From Cyclobacteriaceae bacterium (GTDB lineage Bacteria; Bacteroidota; Bacteroidia; Cytophagales; Cyclobacteriaceae), in assembly GCA_016786495.1 (NCBI GenBank), contig JAEUUJ010000090.1, forward strand, positions 1 to 64,000: 64,000 nt of DNA, written 5' to 3'. The position numbers and the translations under genes were made by a program. The notes beneath the pieces are model-generated. The model made no database searches, was not told where the DNA came from, and saw nothing but the letters and a program-made list of their open reading frames with translations. Below, piece by piece: positions 8,716 through 18,488 of the stretch (position 1 is its first letter; each line of letters begins with the position of its first letter).

Positions 8716-11592
8716 ATGAAAATCGATTCCCAGTACCAGGAAAAGTTTGAATCCCGCCACAATGCACCGGATGCAAAACAGGTAAATGAAATGCTGAGCG
8801 TTGTTAAAGCTGCCTCGGTTGACGAACTGATCGGCCAGACAGTTCCGGCCAACATTCGCCTGAAAAAACCACTGAACCTTCCGGCCGCCCGGACTGAGTT
8901 CGAATTTCTGAGAGAATTTAAGGCCATTGCCTCAAAAAATAAGATCAATAAATCCTACATCGGGATGGGCTACTACCCGAACATAACTCCCGGTGTAATC
9001 CTGCGGAACATTCTTGAAAATCCGGGCTGGTATACGGCCTACACCCCTTACCAGGCAGAAATTGCTCAGGGTCGTTTGGAGGCATTGATCAATTACCAGA
9101 CGATGGTAATTGATTTAACCGGTATGCAAATCGCCAACGCTTCGCTGCTTGACGAAGGAACCGCTGCCGCGGAAGCCATGCACCTGCTGTACGCTTCACG
9201 CAAGGCTTCTAAAAAGAACGGTCACAAACTGTTTGTAGATCAAAACGTATTCCCGCAAACCATCGATGTACTGAGAACACGCTCAACACCGATCGGTGTA
9301 GAACTGGTGGTAGACGACATCAGCAAGCTTGATATTACCGACCCGAATCTGTTCGCGGTATTCATTCAGTATCCCGACAGCAACGGTGCCATTAAAGATC
9401 ACACTGCCTTTATCCAGGCGGCACATGAAAACGATGTGTTCGTTGCCGTAGCATCCGACCTGCTTGCACTGACATTGTTGAAGTCACCCGGTGAAATGGA
9501 TGCGGATATTGTTGTCGGCTCCAGCCAGCGCTTTGGTGTGCCTATGGGCTTTGGCGGACCGCACTCGGCATTCTTCGCCACGAAAGATGAATTCAAACGT
9601 CAGATGCCGGGCCGGATTATTGGTGCATCAATCGATGCGCAGGGTCACTCCGGATATCGCATGGCGTTGCAAACCCGTGAACAACACATCCGCAGGGAAA
9701 AAGCAACATCCAACATTTGTACAGCACAGGTATTACTCGCGGTAATGGCGGGTATGTACGGAGTGTACCACGGAGCAAATGGTTTGAAGAAAATTGCCGG
9801 TCGCGTTCACGCACTTGCTAAAATGCTGGACAATGGTTTAACATCGTTAGGCCTGAAGCAGGTAAACGAGCATTATTTCGATACGCTGAAAGTTGCCGTT
9901 GCCGATAAAAACGCCATTCAGAAAAAAGCACTCGAACACGGAATTAACTTTCGATACTTCAGCGACAATCACGTGGGTATCTCATTGGATGAAACCAGCT
10001 CACAGGAAGACGTTCAGGCAATCCTGAGTATTTTTAGTGGCGGAAAAGCTGTTTCTGCGAAAGCGAGCGATAGCGTAAGCTGGCCTTCATCGTTGGTTCG
10101 CACTTCGTCATTCATGACACACCCGGTATTCAGTTCGCATCATTCCGAACATGAAATGCTGCGGTACATTAAGAAGCTCGAGAACAAAGATCTTTCCATG
10201 GTACACTCGATGATCTCATTAGGATCCTGTACCATGAAGCTGAACGCAACAACCGAAATGATTCCGGTAACATGGCCCGAACTGGGTAACATCCACCCGT
10301 TTGTTCCGGCTGAACAGGCACAAGGCTATGCCGAGATTACTAAAAACCTTGAAGCATGGCTTGCGGAGATCACAGGCTTCACAGGCGTTTCGCTGCAACC
10401 CAACAGCGGTGCGCAGGGCGAATATGCCGGCCTGATGGTAATCCGTGCGTATCATGCCAACCGCAATGATCATCACCGCAATGTTGCGCTGATCCCTGCA
10501 TCGGCTCACGGTACAAACCCTGCAAGCGCAGTGATGGCGGCCATGGATGTGGTGATTGTGAAATCAGACGAAGAAGGAAAAATCGATGTAGCCGATCTGA
10601 AAGCGAAAGCCGAACAATACAAAGACAAGCTTTCGTGCCTCATGGTGACGTATCCTTCCACACACGGGGTGTTTGAAGAATCGATCGTGGAGATTTGCGA
10701 AACGATTCACAAGCATGGCGGTTTGGTATACATGGACGGAGCAAACATGAATGCACAGGTTGGCCTTACCTCTCCGGCTAACATCGGTGCCGATGTTTGT
10801 CACCTGAACCTTCATAAAACATTCTGTATTCCGCACGGTGGTGGTGGCCCCGGCATGGGACCGATTTGCGTAAACGATAAGTTGAAGCCATTCCTTCCGG
10901 GACATGCAGTTGTGAAAACCGGTGGCGAAAAAGCTATCCACGCAGTATCCGCTGCGCCATGGGGAAGCGCAAGCATCCTGGCAATTTCTTACGCATACAT
11001 CGCGATGATGGGTGGCGAAGGATTAACCAATGCAACCAAGCTGGCTATCCTCAACGCCAATTACATGAAAGAGCGCCTGAGCGGACATTACAAAATTCTG
11101 TATACTGGTACTCACGGCCGTTGTGCGCACGAAATGATCCTCGATTGCCGTGACTTCAAGAAGTCTGGCATTGAAGTTGAAGATATTGCGAAGCGATTGA
11201 TGGATTACGGGTTCCACGCACCTACGGTGTCATTCCCGGTGGCCGGAACGCTGATGATCGAACCAACGGAAAGTGAACCAAAGGAAGAACTTGATCGCTT
11301 CTGCGATGCGTTGATTGAAATCAGAAATGAAATCCGCGAAGTGGAAGAAGGCAGCGCTGACAAAGAAAACAACGTATTGAAGAACGCGCCTCATACCGCA
11401 GCGGTGATCACAGCCGATGTTTGGGACCGTCCATACGGCAGACAAAAAGCGGCTTATCCGCTTCCGTTTGTGAAGGATGCTAAGTTCTGGCCTTCGGTGA
11501 GCCGGATCGACAACGCGTATGGCGACCGGAACCTGGTTTGCAGTTGTCTGCCGGTTGAAGAGTATGCGAAGAAAGAAAGTGTAGAAGCATAA
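8716..11592 (+). CDS. gcvP: Glycine dehydrogenase (decarboxylating), P protein
   Basis: A 958-aa full-length P protein of the glycine cleavage system, which decarboxylates glycine and passes the aminomethyl group to the lipoyl H protein. Both homologous halves are present in one chain. The PLP lysine is in [21 protein letters not shown], near residue 700, followed by the glycine-rich loop. [16 protein letters not shown] and NQTMVID-like text in the first half are typical of the inactive N-terminal repeat. Length matches E. coli GcvP (957). gcvT and gcvH are not in the window. Its stop codon overlaps the start of the next gene by one base, so the two are co-translated. Confidence 0.97.
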   Translation: MKIDSQYQEKFESRHNAPDAKQVNEMLSVVKAASVDELIGQTVPANIRLKKPLNLPAARTEFEFLREFKAIASKNKINKSYIGMGYYPNITPGVILRNILENPGWYTAYTPYQAEIAQGRLEALINYQTMVIDLTGMQIANASLLDEGTAAAEAMHLLYASRKASKKNGHKLFVDQNVFPQTIDVLRTRSTPIGVELVVDDISKLDITDPNLFAVFIQYPDSNGAIKDHTAFIQAAHENDVFVAVASDLLALTLLKSPGEMDADIVVGSSQRFGVPMGFGGPHSAFFATKDEFKRQMPGRIIGASIDAQGHSGYRMALQTREQHIRREKATSNICTAQVLLAVMAGMYGVYHGANGLKKIAGRVHALAKMLDNGLTSLGLKQVNEHYFDTLKVAVADKNAIQKKALEHGINFRYFSDNHVGISLDETSSQEDVQAILSIFSGGKAVSAKASDSVSWPSSLVRTSSFMTHPVFSSHHSEHEMLRYIKKLENKDLSMVHSMISLGSCTMKLNATTEMIPVTWPELGNIHPFVPAEQAQGYAEITKNLEAWLAEITGFTGVSLQPNSGAQGEYAGLMVIRAYHANRNDHHRNVALIPASAHGTNPASAVMAAMDVVIVKSDEEGKIDVADLKAKAEQYKDKLSCLMVTYPSTHGVFEESIVEICETIHKHGGLVYMDGANMNAQVGLTSPANIGADVCHLNLHKTFCIPHGGGGPGMGPICVNDKLKPFLPGHAVVKTGGEKAIHAVSAAPWGSASILAISYAYIAMMGGEGLTNATKLAILNANYMKERLSGHYKILYTGTHGRCAHEMILDCRDFKKSGIEVEDIAKRLMDYGFHAPTVSFPVAGTLMIEPTESEPKEELDRFCDALIEIRNEIREVEEGSADKENNVLKNAPHTAAVITADVWDRPYGRQKAAYPLPFVKDAKFWPSVSRIDNAYGDRNLVCSCLPVEEYAKKESVEA

Positions 11593-12050
11593 TGAGAAAA
11601 CTATTAGCAGCATTGATTTTTATGGGTTGCGCCTTATCGGGCGCAGCCCAAAATAAATATACCGGCTTCCCATCGCTGGTGTGGCCAAAGCTGTACGATA
11701 TAAAATTCGAAAAGAAGAAAGATAAGCTGGGCGAGTACGACAAGCCCATCTTCAGCGCCTCCGCGAAAGCACTCAACGGTAAAGTTATCACCCTGCCGGG
11801 CTACATGATCCCGTTCGACACCGGGTCAAAAGGCGCCAAGTTTATGTTCTCCTCCATGCCGATCAACGCATGCTTCTTTTGCGGTGTAGGCGGCCCTGAA
11901 TCCGTTGTGGAAGTAACGATGAAACAACCACTCAGCTTTCACGATAAGCCGATTGAAATCAAAGGAATTCTGCGGCTCAACGATCAGGATCCGGATAAAA
12001 TGATCTACATCCTTGAGCAGGGAGAATTTATTGGAGAAGTGGAAATGTAG
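11592..12050 (+). CDS. Small secreted protein, DUF3299-like
   Basis: A 152-aa protein with a signal peptide (residues 1-19, ending GAAQ). The mature part holds GKVITLPGYMIPFD followed by the cysteine motif ACFFCGVGGPESVVEV. This order, a strand with PG and P, then a Cys-x-x-Cys-containing loop, resembles the DUF3299 family of periplasmic proteins found with ABC transporters; the match is from memory and moderate. The two cysteines could bind a metal or form a disulfide. It overlaps gcvP by one base (TAATG), so its expression is coupled to gcvP, although no link to glycine cleavage is obvious. It converges on the 53-aa gene with a 3-base gap. Confidence 0.65.
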   Translation: MRKLLAALIFMGCALSGAAQNKYTGFPSLVWPKLYDIKFEKKKDKLGEYDKPIFSASAKALNGKVITLPGYMIPFDTGSKGAKFMFSSMPINACFFCGVGGPESVVEVTMKQPLSFHDKPIEIKGILRLNDQDPDKMIYILEQGEFIGEVEM

Positions 12051-12053
12051 TCG

Positions 12054-12215
12054 CTACACAAACAGATAGCACAACACCCCGATCACACCCAAGGTAATGA
12101 CGGCTGTTCCGGCCACAAAGTTCCAGTATTCACGCGCATCCATCATCCCGGAAATCCGTCTGATTTTATTGATCACATGGTTTCCTCTCTTCACATTTCC
12201 AGCTGCCTGTTCCAT
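12054..12215 (-). CDS. Small tail-anchored membrane protein (53 aa)
   Basis: An open reading frame of 53 codons with an ATG at 12215 and a TAG at 12054. The product starts MEQAAGNVKRG, continues with a basic stretch (NKIRRISGMMDAREYW) and ends in a single hydrophobic helix (about residues 33-53, finishing GVLCYLFV) that reaches the C-terminus. This gives a basic cytoplasmic head and a tail anchor. It lies 49 bases after the M28 peptidase stop, on the same strand, so it may be the last gene of that unit. It is too short for the usual length cutoffs. I do not recognise the family. The sensible codon use and the membrane pattern favour a real gene. Confidence 0.6.
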   Translation of the reverse strand: MEQAAGNVKRGNHVINKIRRISGMMDAREYWNFVAGTAVITLGVIGVLCYLFV

Positions 12216-12264
12216 ACGATTATACGTTTAGTTACAATCATAAAACGCTGCAGCCCGAACGTTA

Positions 12265-13638
12265 TTATTTCAGTCCGTGGATATCGATTAAATAAATCAG
12301 CGCAGCCATAGACGCTGCACCCAGCTCCAGTTCCCGTTTGTCGACTTTATCAAACGTGTCTTCAGGTGTATGGTGGTAACTGAAATAGCGCTGAGAATCA
12401 GGTAGAAGGCCGATCAGCGTTGTGCCCTGCGGTGCCAGCGGACTGATATCCGCTCCGCCCCCCTCCTGCTCAAAATCCGTTAATCCGTAAGGCTCAAATA
12501 AATTTTTCCAGCTTCTGATTTTCGCTTTTGCAGCATCGGTTCCGCTCAGCGTAAACCCGCGCGGTGTAAACCCGCCCCGGTCTGACTCAATGCCCGCTAT
12601 ATGATTTTCCTTTTTCAATGCCGACTGAGCTGCATACTCCGTTCCGCCCCGCAATCCGTTTTCTTCATTCATGAACATCACCGCCCGGATGGTGCGTTTC
12701 GGCTTGTAACCCATGGCTTTGAAAATGCGCAACGCTTCGATTGACTGCACACAACCAGTACCGTCATCGTGCGCGCCCTGAGCCAGGTCCCACGAATCGA
12801 GGTGGCCACCAACAACAATGATCTCATCTTTATACTCCGAGCCGTTAATCTGGCCGACAACATTGAACGAAGGCGCATCCGGAAAAATCTGGCAATGCGT
12901 TTCAAAGTAAAACTGCAACCCTGAATCATTCTTTAACAAACTGCTTAACAAATCCGCATGCTTCGTACTTACTGCGATCGCAGGAATTTTAGGAACATTC
13001 GGAGCATATCCGAGTGAACCCGTATGCGGATAATCTTCCGGATTAATCCCCATCGAACGAACGATCACACCCACGGCTCCGTACTTTGCGGCTTCACTCG
13101 CACCGGTACCACGCTGGTTAACTGCGCCACCATAGGCTGTGAAGGTCTGAATCTGTGTGGGATCCATCGGACGATTAAAGAAAACAATCTTGCCTTTGAT
13201 ATTCTTTTCACCCAGTCGCTTCAAATCATCGAAACTCTTCACCTCCACCACAACACCCGTCACACCTTCCGGTCCGGTACCGATGGAGTTTCCAAGTGCA
13301 CAAACGTTGAGCTCAACGGTTCCCATCTTTTTTGAATTTAACACGCGGCCAACTTCCTGCTGCCCGCGTTCCCAATGCGGAACCATTACGGGTTGAAGCC
13401 ATACTGAATCAAAATCAAAGTTCTGCATGATGTGACGTGTCCACTCGACAGAAGCTGCCGCACCCGGCGACCCGCTTAACCGGGATCCGATTTTGGTAGT
13501 CAGGTATTCCAGCATCTCGTACGACTTACCGCGGGCCAGTGCTTCATCATAAATTGTTCGGATGGTAGTTGCATCCGAAGACTGGCCGTGTAGTTGAAAA
13601 ACAAGAAACAAGAGTGCAGGGAACAGAAAGTATTTCAT
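12265..13638 (-). CDS. Secreted M28 peptidase, carboxypeptidase Q-like
   Basis: A 457-aa exported metallopeptidase starting at the ATG at 13638, where a signal peptide begins (MKYFLFPALLF, ending LHGQ); an upstream ATG 33 bases earlier would put 11 polar residues before it and is less likely. The order PA-domain insertion (about residues 110-240), then VGGHLDSWD, GAHDDGTG, NEENGLRGG, IESDRGG and YHHTPEDTFD gives the M28 zinc ligands and fits the plasma glutamate carboxypeptidase/CPQ branch. It would release amino acids from peptides in the periplasm. It is divergent from the TauE-like gene with a 40-base gap and is followed by the 53-aa gene. Confidence 0.88.
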   Translation of the reverse strand: MKYFLFPALLFLVFQLHGQSSDATTIRTIYDEALARGKSYEMLEYLTTKIGSRLSGSPGAAASVEWTRHIMQNFDFDSVWLQPVMVPHWERGQQEVGRVLNSKKMGTVELNVCALGNSIGTGPEGVTGVVVEVKSFDDLKRLGEKNIKGKIVFFNRPMDPTQIQTFTAYGGAVNQRGTGASEAAKYGAVGVIVRSMGINPEDYPHTGSLGYAPNVPKIPAIAVSTKHADLLSSLLKNDSGLQFYFETHCQIFPDAPSFNVVGQINGSEYKDEIIVVGGHLDSWDLAQGAHDDGTGCVQSIEALRIFKAMGYKPKRTIRAVMFMNEENGLRGGTEYAAQSALKKENHIAGIESDRGGFTPRGFTLSGTDAAKAKIRSWKNLFEPYGLTDFEQEGGGADISPLAPQGTTLIGLLPDSQRYFSYHHTPEDTFDKVDKRELELGAASMAALIYLIDIHGLK

Positions 13639-13678
13639 TGGATTGTTTTTTGGGTAATTTACCGCTTTCAAAAAATTA

Positions 13679-14491
13679 ATGCTTCTAAATCTGCTTTACG
13701 TGCTGGCGGGAGTTGTGGGCGGACTTATTGCCGGGCTCACCGGCTTGGGTACAGGTATTGTGATGCTTGGGGTTATTCCGATTATGCTGATGCAATACGG
13801 TGTACCGGAATCACAGATCGTGAGCGTAATCATTGCCAATACAATCTTTGCCACGCTGGTTTCATCGTTCGCGAACGTCATTACCACCATGCGGCAAAAA
13901 ATGTTCTTCTGGAAAGAAACGCTTTGGGTTGGCGTGTTTGCCGTGATCTGTTCCTTTCTGGTGTTTGAATGGATTGTAGGCAGCACCTTCTACTCAAAAA
14001 CAGTTTTCAACTCCATTATCATTGGCTTCATGCTGATTATCATCTTGCAAACATTCCGCAAACTGAAGTTATCGAGCGCAGAAAAAGAACATGTCACTCC
14101 CGTGAAGCTTACGCTGACAGGCATTTTAGGCGGAACCATCGCGGGCTTTACGGGCCTTGGTGGCGGAACCGTGTTGATACCCTTGCTAAACATCTGGCAA
14201 AAGGTCGACATCAAAAAAGCAAAATCGATTTCGTTTGGGGTGATCTTTCTGATCGCCCTATGGCTTACGCTCTATAACATGTTTTTTGGCGACACATTGG
14301 CCGTGGCAGGAAGTCAGGGCTTGATCATTTTCCCGCTGGTGTTGCCACTGGCGATCGGGGTACTCATCGGCTCACCGCTCGGGGTAGTAATCAGTCACCG
14401 CATGTCGTCACGGGCTGTCACCATTGTGTTCCTGATCATGGTGAGCATTGTTACGATTCAGAAGATTCTTGACCTTGCCGGACTGAACTAA
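13679..14491 (+). CDS. TauE/SafE family anion exporter
   Basis: A 270-aa integral membrane protein with seven or eight predicted helices and the internal repeat characteristic of the family: GLIAGLTGLGTGIVMLGVIP in the first half and GTIAGFTGLGGGTVLIPLL in the second. Family members export sulfite, sulfoacetate or related organic anions, or take them up; the substrate here is not evident. The ATG lies in a 40-base gap shared with the divergent M28 gene; that gap holds a GGTAA-T-TTACC palindrome at 13653-13663 that might be an operator but is short. No sulfur genes are adjacent. Confidence 0.85.
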   Translation: MLLNLLYVLAGVVGGLIAGLTGLGTGIVMLGVIPIMLMQYGVPESQIVSVIIANTIFATLVSSFANVITTMRQKMFFWKETLWVGVFAVICSFLVFEWIVGSTFYSKTVFNSIIIGFMLIIILQTFRKLKLSSAEKEHVTPVKLTLTGILGGTIAGFTGLGGGTVLIPLLNIWQKVDIKKAKSISFGVIFLIALWLTLYNMFFGDTLAVAGSQGLIIFPLVLPLAIGVLIGSPLGVVISHRMSSRAVTIVFLIMVSIVTIQKILDLAGLN

Positions 14492-14623
14492 AGAATTGTT
14501 TCAATCGTTTGAAATGCAGTATTTTGTCGTTCGAAGTCTTTCCGGGCATAGCGAGGATTCTTCGATAGAGCACACAAAAATTGACGTAGCGCAAACACTC
14601 ACCTGACGATTAAACACAACATT

Positions 14624-15529
14624 ATGGCATTCCTTTTCGAGTCATTTGCTTCGTGGAAACAGTACAGCACCGAAAAAAACATGTCGCTGGTACAGGTAGT
14701 GGTGGAGTACGAATGCACACAAAAAAACCGGACCGAAAAAGAAATCTGGGACGGCCTCGCCCGCGCGTGGGATGTGATGAAAGATGCCGTGCAAACCGGC
14801 CTCACGGAAGACATGACTTCGCGCTCGGGCATGATCAACAATGGTGCGAAAAAAGTTTACAACTATCCCACGCCCGTTCTGTCAAAAGAATTTCAAAACC
14901 TGATCTCGCGTGCGCTTGCCGCAAAAGAAGTTAACTCCTGCATGGGCCGCATTGTGGCCGCCCCTACTGCAGGTGCCAGTGGCATCATGCCCGGTGTGTT
15001 ATACACGCTTCAGGAAATTCATCAGGTTGATGACAAAAAAATTCTCGAAGCCATGTTGCTGGCTGCCGGCATCGCGCTGATCATGGAACAGAAGGCCAGC
15101 ATTGCGGGAGCGGTGGGGGGTTGTCAGGCCGAGACCGGAACCGCAGCAGCGATGGGTTCAGGCGCAATCGTGTATTGCCTGGGTGGAAACACCGATCAGA
15201 TCTTCAACGCGGTTGCCATTACCGTTCAGTGCATGCTGGGGTTAGTCTGCGATCCGGTCGCGGGACTGGTGGAAGTTCCCTGTGTGGTGCGCAATGCAAG
15301 TGCTGCTGCGATCGCGAACAGTTCCGCACAAATCGGTTTGGCAAATGTAAGCAGTGTTATTCCGGTAGATGAAGTGATTGAAGCGATGGGTGAAATTGGC
15401 GCCAGCATGGAAACCCGGTACAAAGAAACCGCGCTGGGCGGATTAGCCGCTACCAAAACCGGTCAGGCTATTTCAAAGAGAGTGCTTATCCGCGACATCG
15501 AAGTGCTGCCGGATGAGGAGGTGAAGTAA
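14624..15529 (+). CDS. sdaAA: L-serine ammonia-lyase, Fe-S dependent, alpha subunit
   Basis: A 301-aa protein matching the alpha chain of two-subunit iron-sulfur serine dehydratases (B. subtilis SdaAA is about 300 aa). APTAGASGIMPG forms the substrate loop, and the cluster cysteines are in GGCQAETG and LVCDPVAGLVEVPCVVRN. It deaminates serine to pyruvate and ammonia. The beta chain, normally adjacent or fused, is not next to it, so it must be elsewhere in the genome or the alpha chain acts alone. The 132 bases upstream contain a short inverted repeat TTTCAA/TTGAAA near 14500 but no clear promoter. It lies downstream of gcvP by 3 kb; both feed serine/glycine degradation. Confidence 0.88.
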   Translation: MAFLFESFASWKQYSTEKNMSLVQVVVEYECTQKNRTEKEIWDGLARAWDVMKDAVQTGLTEDMTSRSGMINNGAKKVYNYPTPVLSKEFQNLISRALAAKEVNSCMGRIVAAPTAGASGIMPGVLYTLQEIHQVDDKKILEAMLLAAGIALIMEQKASIAGAVGGCQAETGTAAAMGSGAIVYCLGGNTDQIFNAVAITVQCMLGLVCDPVAGLVEVPCVVRNASAAAIANSSAQIGLANVSSVIPVDEVIEAMGEIGASMETRYKETALGGLAATKTGQAISKRVLIRDIEVLPDEEVK

Positions 15530-15540
15530 CTCTTCTGTTA

Positions 15541-16416
15541 ATGATGCGGATCCAGATTACAGGTATTGATCTTTTGCGAGAGTTCTTCCAAAGTCTCAAA
15601 AGCAAAGGATTTGAACTTCCCTCATTTCAACGTTCAAGCGAAGTGATTGTATTTTCCGACTATGCAGGGGAAAGGAATGAGGACTCATACAAATCATACT
15701 CATTCTTGATACTTGACAAGCTATCCTCCCTGGAAGTTTGTCACAAAATTATTGAACTAAGAGAAACCGAACGAGAATGGAAGGATGGATCTTTCATCGA
15801 ATACAAAAAAATGGGAGATAAAGTGAGAAGTAGAATCCTACCACGATTTCTAAAAATTTTCGATGACGTAGAGGGAATGATTTTAACCGTTCTAATTGAC
15901 AAGAAGTCACCTGATTATTTTACCCGTGTAACGCATAAAGAAGCAAAAAAAATTGAAGAGCTAGGTCTTGGCAGATGGAAAGTGCATATACTTAGAAAAA
16001 TCTCTGATGTCTTATCAATTCTGTCATTTTTAGAAAAATATTTTTTGGACGAGAAAACTTCGATTATATGGTACTCCGATCGGGACGACATATTTGGAGC
16101 CCATCAAACAAAGTCGGTCGAAACCCTCGAGATGTTATCAAAATTTCGCCAAGTATTTGAGGCCAAACAAAAGCCTTTAAAGTACATTTTTGACAATCAC
16201 TTGATTCTTAATAGCGACTTTCTAGCTGTAGCAGACCTTGCATGCGGGGGCGTACTGGAGTACTACCAAAGAACCCAAAAAAAAGTACCACTAAAAGAGA
16301 GCACTGAGCAAATTATGGGGTGGCTATCTTCAAATAACTCAAAACTTAAGAAATTTATGTTGGTTGGCCAGGTTGAGGAATCTAACAAGCAACTCATCGC
16401 TATAATAAATTATTGA
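15541..16416 (+). CDS. DUF3800-like protein, possible RNase H-fold nuclease, AT-rich
   Basis: A 291-aa protein with acidic motifs spaced as in DUF3800: VFSDYAGE with Asp40, IEYKKM with Glu87, WYSDRDDIFG near residue 180 and LAVADLACGGVLEYY near 226-240, which resembles the family's final Q-L-A-D-L-x-x-G helix. DUF3800 proteins are predicted RNase H-like hydrolases, several found in mobile or defence loci. The assignment is by motif recall and moderate. The first Met pair gives two start choices one codon apart. The gene is visibly richer in A and T than its neighbours, with many AGA and ATA codons, which points to later acquisition. It sits 11 bases after sdaAA and 36 before a glycosidase gene. 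Confidence 0.55.
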   Translation: MMRIQITGIDLLREFFQSLKSKGFELPSFQRSSEVIVFSDYAGERNEDSYKSYSFLILDKLSSLEVCHKIIELRETEREWKDGSFIEYKKMGDKVRSRILPRFLKIFDDVEGMILTVLIDKKSPDYFTRVTHKEAKKIEELGLGRWKVHILRKISDVLSILSFLEKYFLDEKTSIIWYSDRDDIFGAHQTKSVETLEMLSKFRQVFEAKQKPLKYIFDNHLILNSDFLAVADLACGGVLEYYQRTQKKVPLKESTEQIMGWLSSNNSKLKKFMLVGQVEESNKQLIAIINY

Positions 16417-16452
16417 ATGCATTTTTCTACTTTGTAAGGAAACTCGATCCTT

Positions 16453-18462
16453 ATGAAGCGACTCTTCTTAGGTTTAGCGATTTGCACATCGTGCCTGTTT
16501 ACCTTCGCCCAGAAAAAAGATTATCCCATCACATCGGTTCCGTTCACCAGCGTAAAACTTACCGATAAATTCTGGCTTCCGCGGATTCAAACTAACCATA
16601 CGGTTACCATTCCCGCGTCGTTCGAGCGCTGCGAAACAACAGGCCGCGTTAAAAATTTCGAAATGGCCGCAGCACGAAGCGGAAAATTCTGCACCGTGTA
16701 TCCGTTCGATGATACAGACGTGTACAAAACCATCGAGGGCGCTTCGTTCTCGCTCAGCCTCATCCCGGATAAAAAACTGGAATTGTACATCGACTCCCTG
16801 ATCGACATCATCGGCCGCGCGCAGGAACCCGATGGCTACCTCTACACCGCGCGCACGATCAACCCGCTGAACGTCCACCCCTGGCTCGGCAAAGAGCGCT
16901 GGGAGAAAGAACGGGAACATAGTCATGAGCTTTATAATGCCGGCCACCTGTACGAGGCCGCAGCTGCACACTACCTCGCCACCGGCAAAAAGAACTTGTT
17001 AACCATCGCCATAAAAAATGCCGATCTCGTGTGTTCTGTTTTCGGCCCCGACCGTAAACATGTTGCCCCGGGCCACGAGGTAATCGAAATGGGTTTAGTG
17101 AAACTCTACCGCATTACCGGAAAAACAGAATACCTGAACACCGCGAAGTTTTTTATCGAAGAGCGTGGCAATCACCAATATGATTCGCTCAGCAAGGACC
17201 CGTTCAAAAACGGTTCGTACTGGCAGGACCATAAACCGGTTGTGAAGCAGGACGAAGCCATCGGGCATGCAGTACGTGCCGGATATTTATATGCGGCCAT
17301 GGCCGATGTAGCCGCACTAACGGAAGACAAGGACTTTTTGAATGCGATTGATAAAATCTGGAATAATGTGGTGCAGAAAAAAATTTACGTCCAGAGTGGC
17401 GTAGGTGCTGTAGGCGATGGCGAACGCTTTGGCGGAAACTATGAGCTACCGAATGCAACCGCCTACAACGAAACCTGCGCAGCCATTGCCAATGTATACT
17501 GGAACCAGCGCATGTTTCAGTTGCACGGTGAGAGCAAGTATATCGACATTCTCGAAAAGTCGCTTTACAACGGCTTGCTTTCGGGCGTGGGCATGGATGG
17601 AAAATCGTTCTTCTACACGAACGCAATGGAAATCAAAAATCACTATAAGCATGCCGACATGGAAGCCGCGCGCGCGGGCTGGTTCACGTGCTCCTGCTGC
17701 CCGACCAACATCACCCGATTGATTCCTTCCATTCCGGGATACATGTACGCGCTGAAAGAAAACAACGTATACATCAACCTGTTCGCGACCAGCACAAGCA
17801 ACATCATCATCAATTCAAAAAACGTCACCATCACGCAACAGAACAACTATCCGTGGGACGGAAATCTTTCATTCAGCATCGAGCCAGCTTCCTCCACCGC
17901 GTTTACCGTGCGCATCCGCATTCCGGGCTGGGCGCAGGGGCAAGCCATTCCTTCTGATCTGTATACATTCTCACATACGCCCGGCAAAAAAATTATCATA
18001 CTGGTTAATGGTAAGCTAACCGAATACACGATGGACAACGGCTATGCGGTGATTAACAAAACCTGGAAAAAGGGTGATCACATCCAGCTTGAGCTTCCCA
18101 TGACCGTGGAGAAAATTATCTCGAACGAAAAAGTCATTAACAACAAGGGAAAGATCGCGTTGCAATTCGGGCCGCTTATTTACTGCCTCGAGTCGCCCGA
18201 TAATTTTGGCGCCACCAGCAATGTGATCGTTCCGGAGACATCAACCTTCACAACACAATTTCAGCCTGCACTACTCAAGGGTGTGATGACCTTGCAGGGA
18301 AATGGAATTGCCGTGATGGTCGACAAAGAAAAAAATTCGGTTCAAACAAAAGCTCAGCCGGTTACGGCCATCCCATACTACGCATGGGCACACCGGGGCA
18401 AAGGCGAAATGACCGTTTGGATTCCGCAGCGAGTTTCCGGCATTGAAATTTTATCCGACTAA
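16453..18462 (+). CDS. Glycoside hydrolase family 127-like protein (beta-L-arabinofuranosidase type)
   Basis: A 669-aa exported enzyme (signal peptide 1-19, ending TFAQ) of the GH127/DUF1680 family. The zinc and nucleophile residues of the Bifidobacterium enzyme HypBA1 (Glu338, Cys340, Cys417, Cys418) have clear counterparts: Glu340 and Cys342 in NETCAAIANVYW, and Cys415-Cys416 in TCSCCPTNITR. The (alpha/alpha)6 barrel spans about residues 30-450, followed by beta-sandwich domains. Family members remove beta-L-arabinofuranose from plant glycans. The specific sugar here is uncertain because GH127 is broad. No SusC/SusD pair or other glycosidase gene flanks it, so this is not a typical polysaccharide locus. 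A 6-bp inverted repeat TAAGGA/TCCTTA (16435-16453) overlaps its start codon. Confidence 0.85.
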   Translation: MKRLFLGLAICTSCLFTFAQKKDYPITSVPFTSVKLTDKFWLPRIQTNHTVTIPASFERCETTGRVKNFEMAAARSGKFCTVYPFDDTDVYKTIEGASFSLSLIPDKKLELYIDSLIDIIGRAQEPDGYLYTARTINPLNVHPWLGKERWEKEREHSHELYNAGHLYEAAAAHYLATGKKNLLTIAIKNADLVCSVFGPDRKHVAPGHEVIEMGLVKLYRITGKTEYLNTAKFFIEERGNHQYDSLSKDPFKNGSYWQDHKPVVKQDEAIGHAVRAGYLYAAMADVAALTEDKDFLNAIDKIWNNVVQKKIYVQSGVGAVGDGERFGGNYELPNATAYNETCAAIANVYWNQRMFQLHGESKYIDILEKSLYNGLLSGVGMDGKSFFYTNAMEIKNHYKHADMEAARAGWFTCSCCPTNITRLIPSIPGYMYALKENNVYINLFATSTSNIIINSKNVTITQQNNYPWDGNLSFSIEPASSTAFTVRIRIPGWAQGQAIPSDLYTFSHTPGKKIIILVNGKLTEYTMDNGYAVINKTWKKGDHIQLELPMTVEKIISNEKVINNKGKIALQFGPLIYCLESPDNFGATSNVIVPETSTFTTQFQPALLKGVMTLQGNGIAVMVDKEKNSVQTKAQPVTAIPYYAWAHRGKGEMTVWIPQRVSGIEILSD

Positions 18463-18488
18463 TAACCGCTATTTCCTACCTTCCTGAT

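Noticed and set aside
13653-13663. GGTAA-T-TTACC palindrome between the M28 and TauE genes as an operator
   Set aside because: Only 5-bp arms in a 40-base AT-rich gap; frequent by chance, so it is mentioned only in the gene entry.
15530-16452. Insertion sequence or integron carrying the DUF3800-like gene
   Set aside because: No terminal inverted repeats, target duplications or recombinase gene were found at either side.
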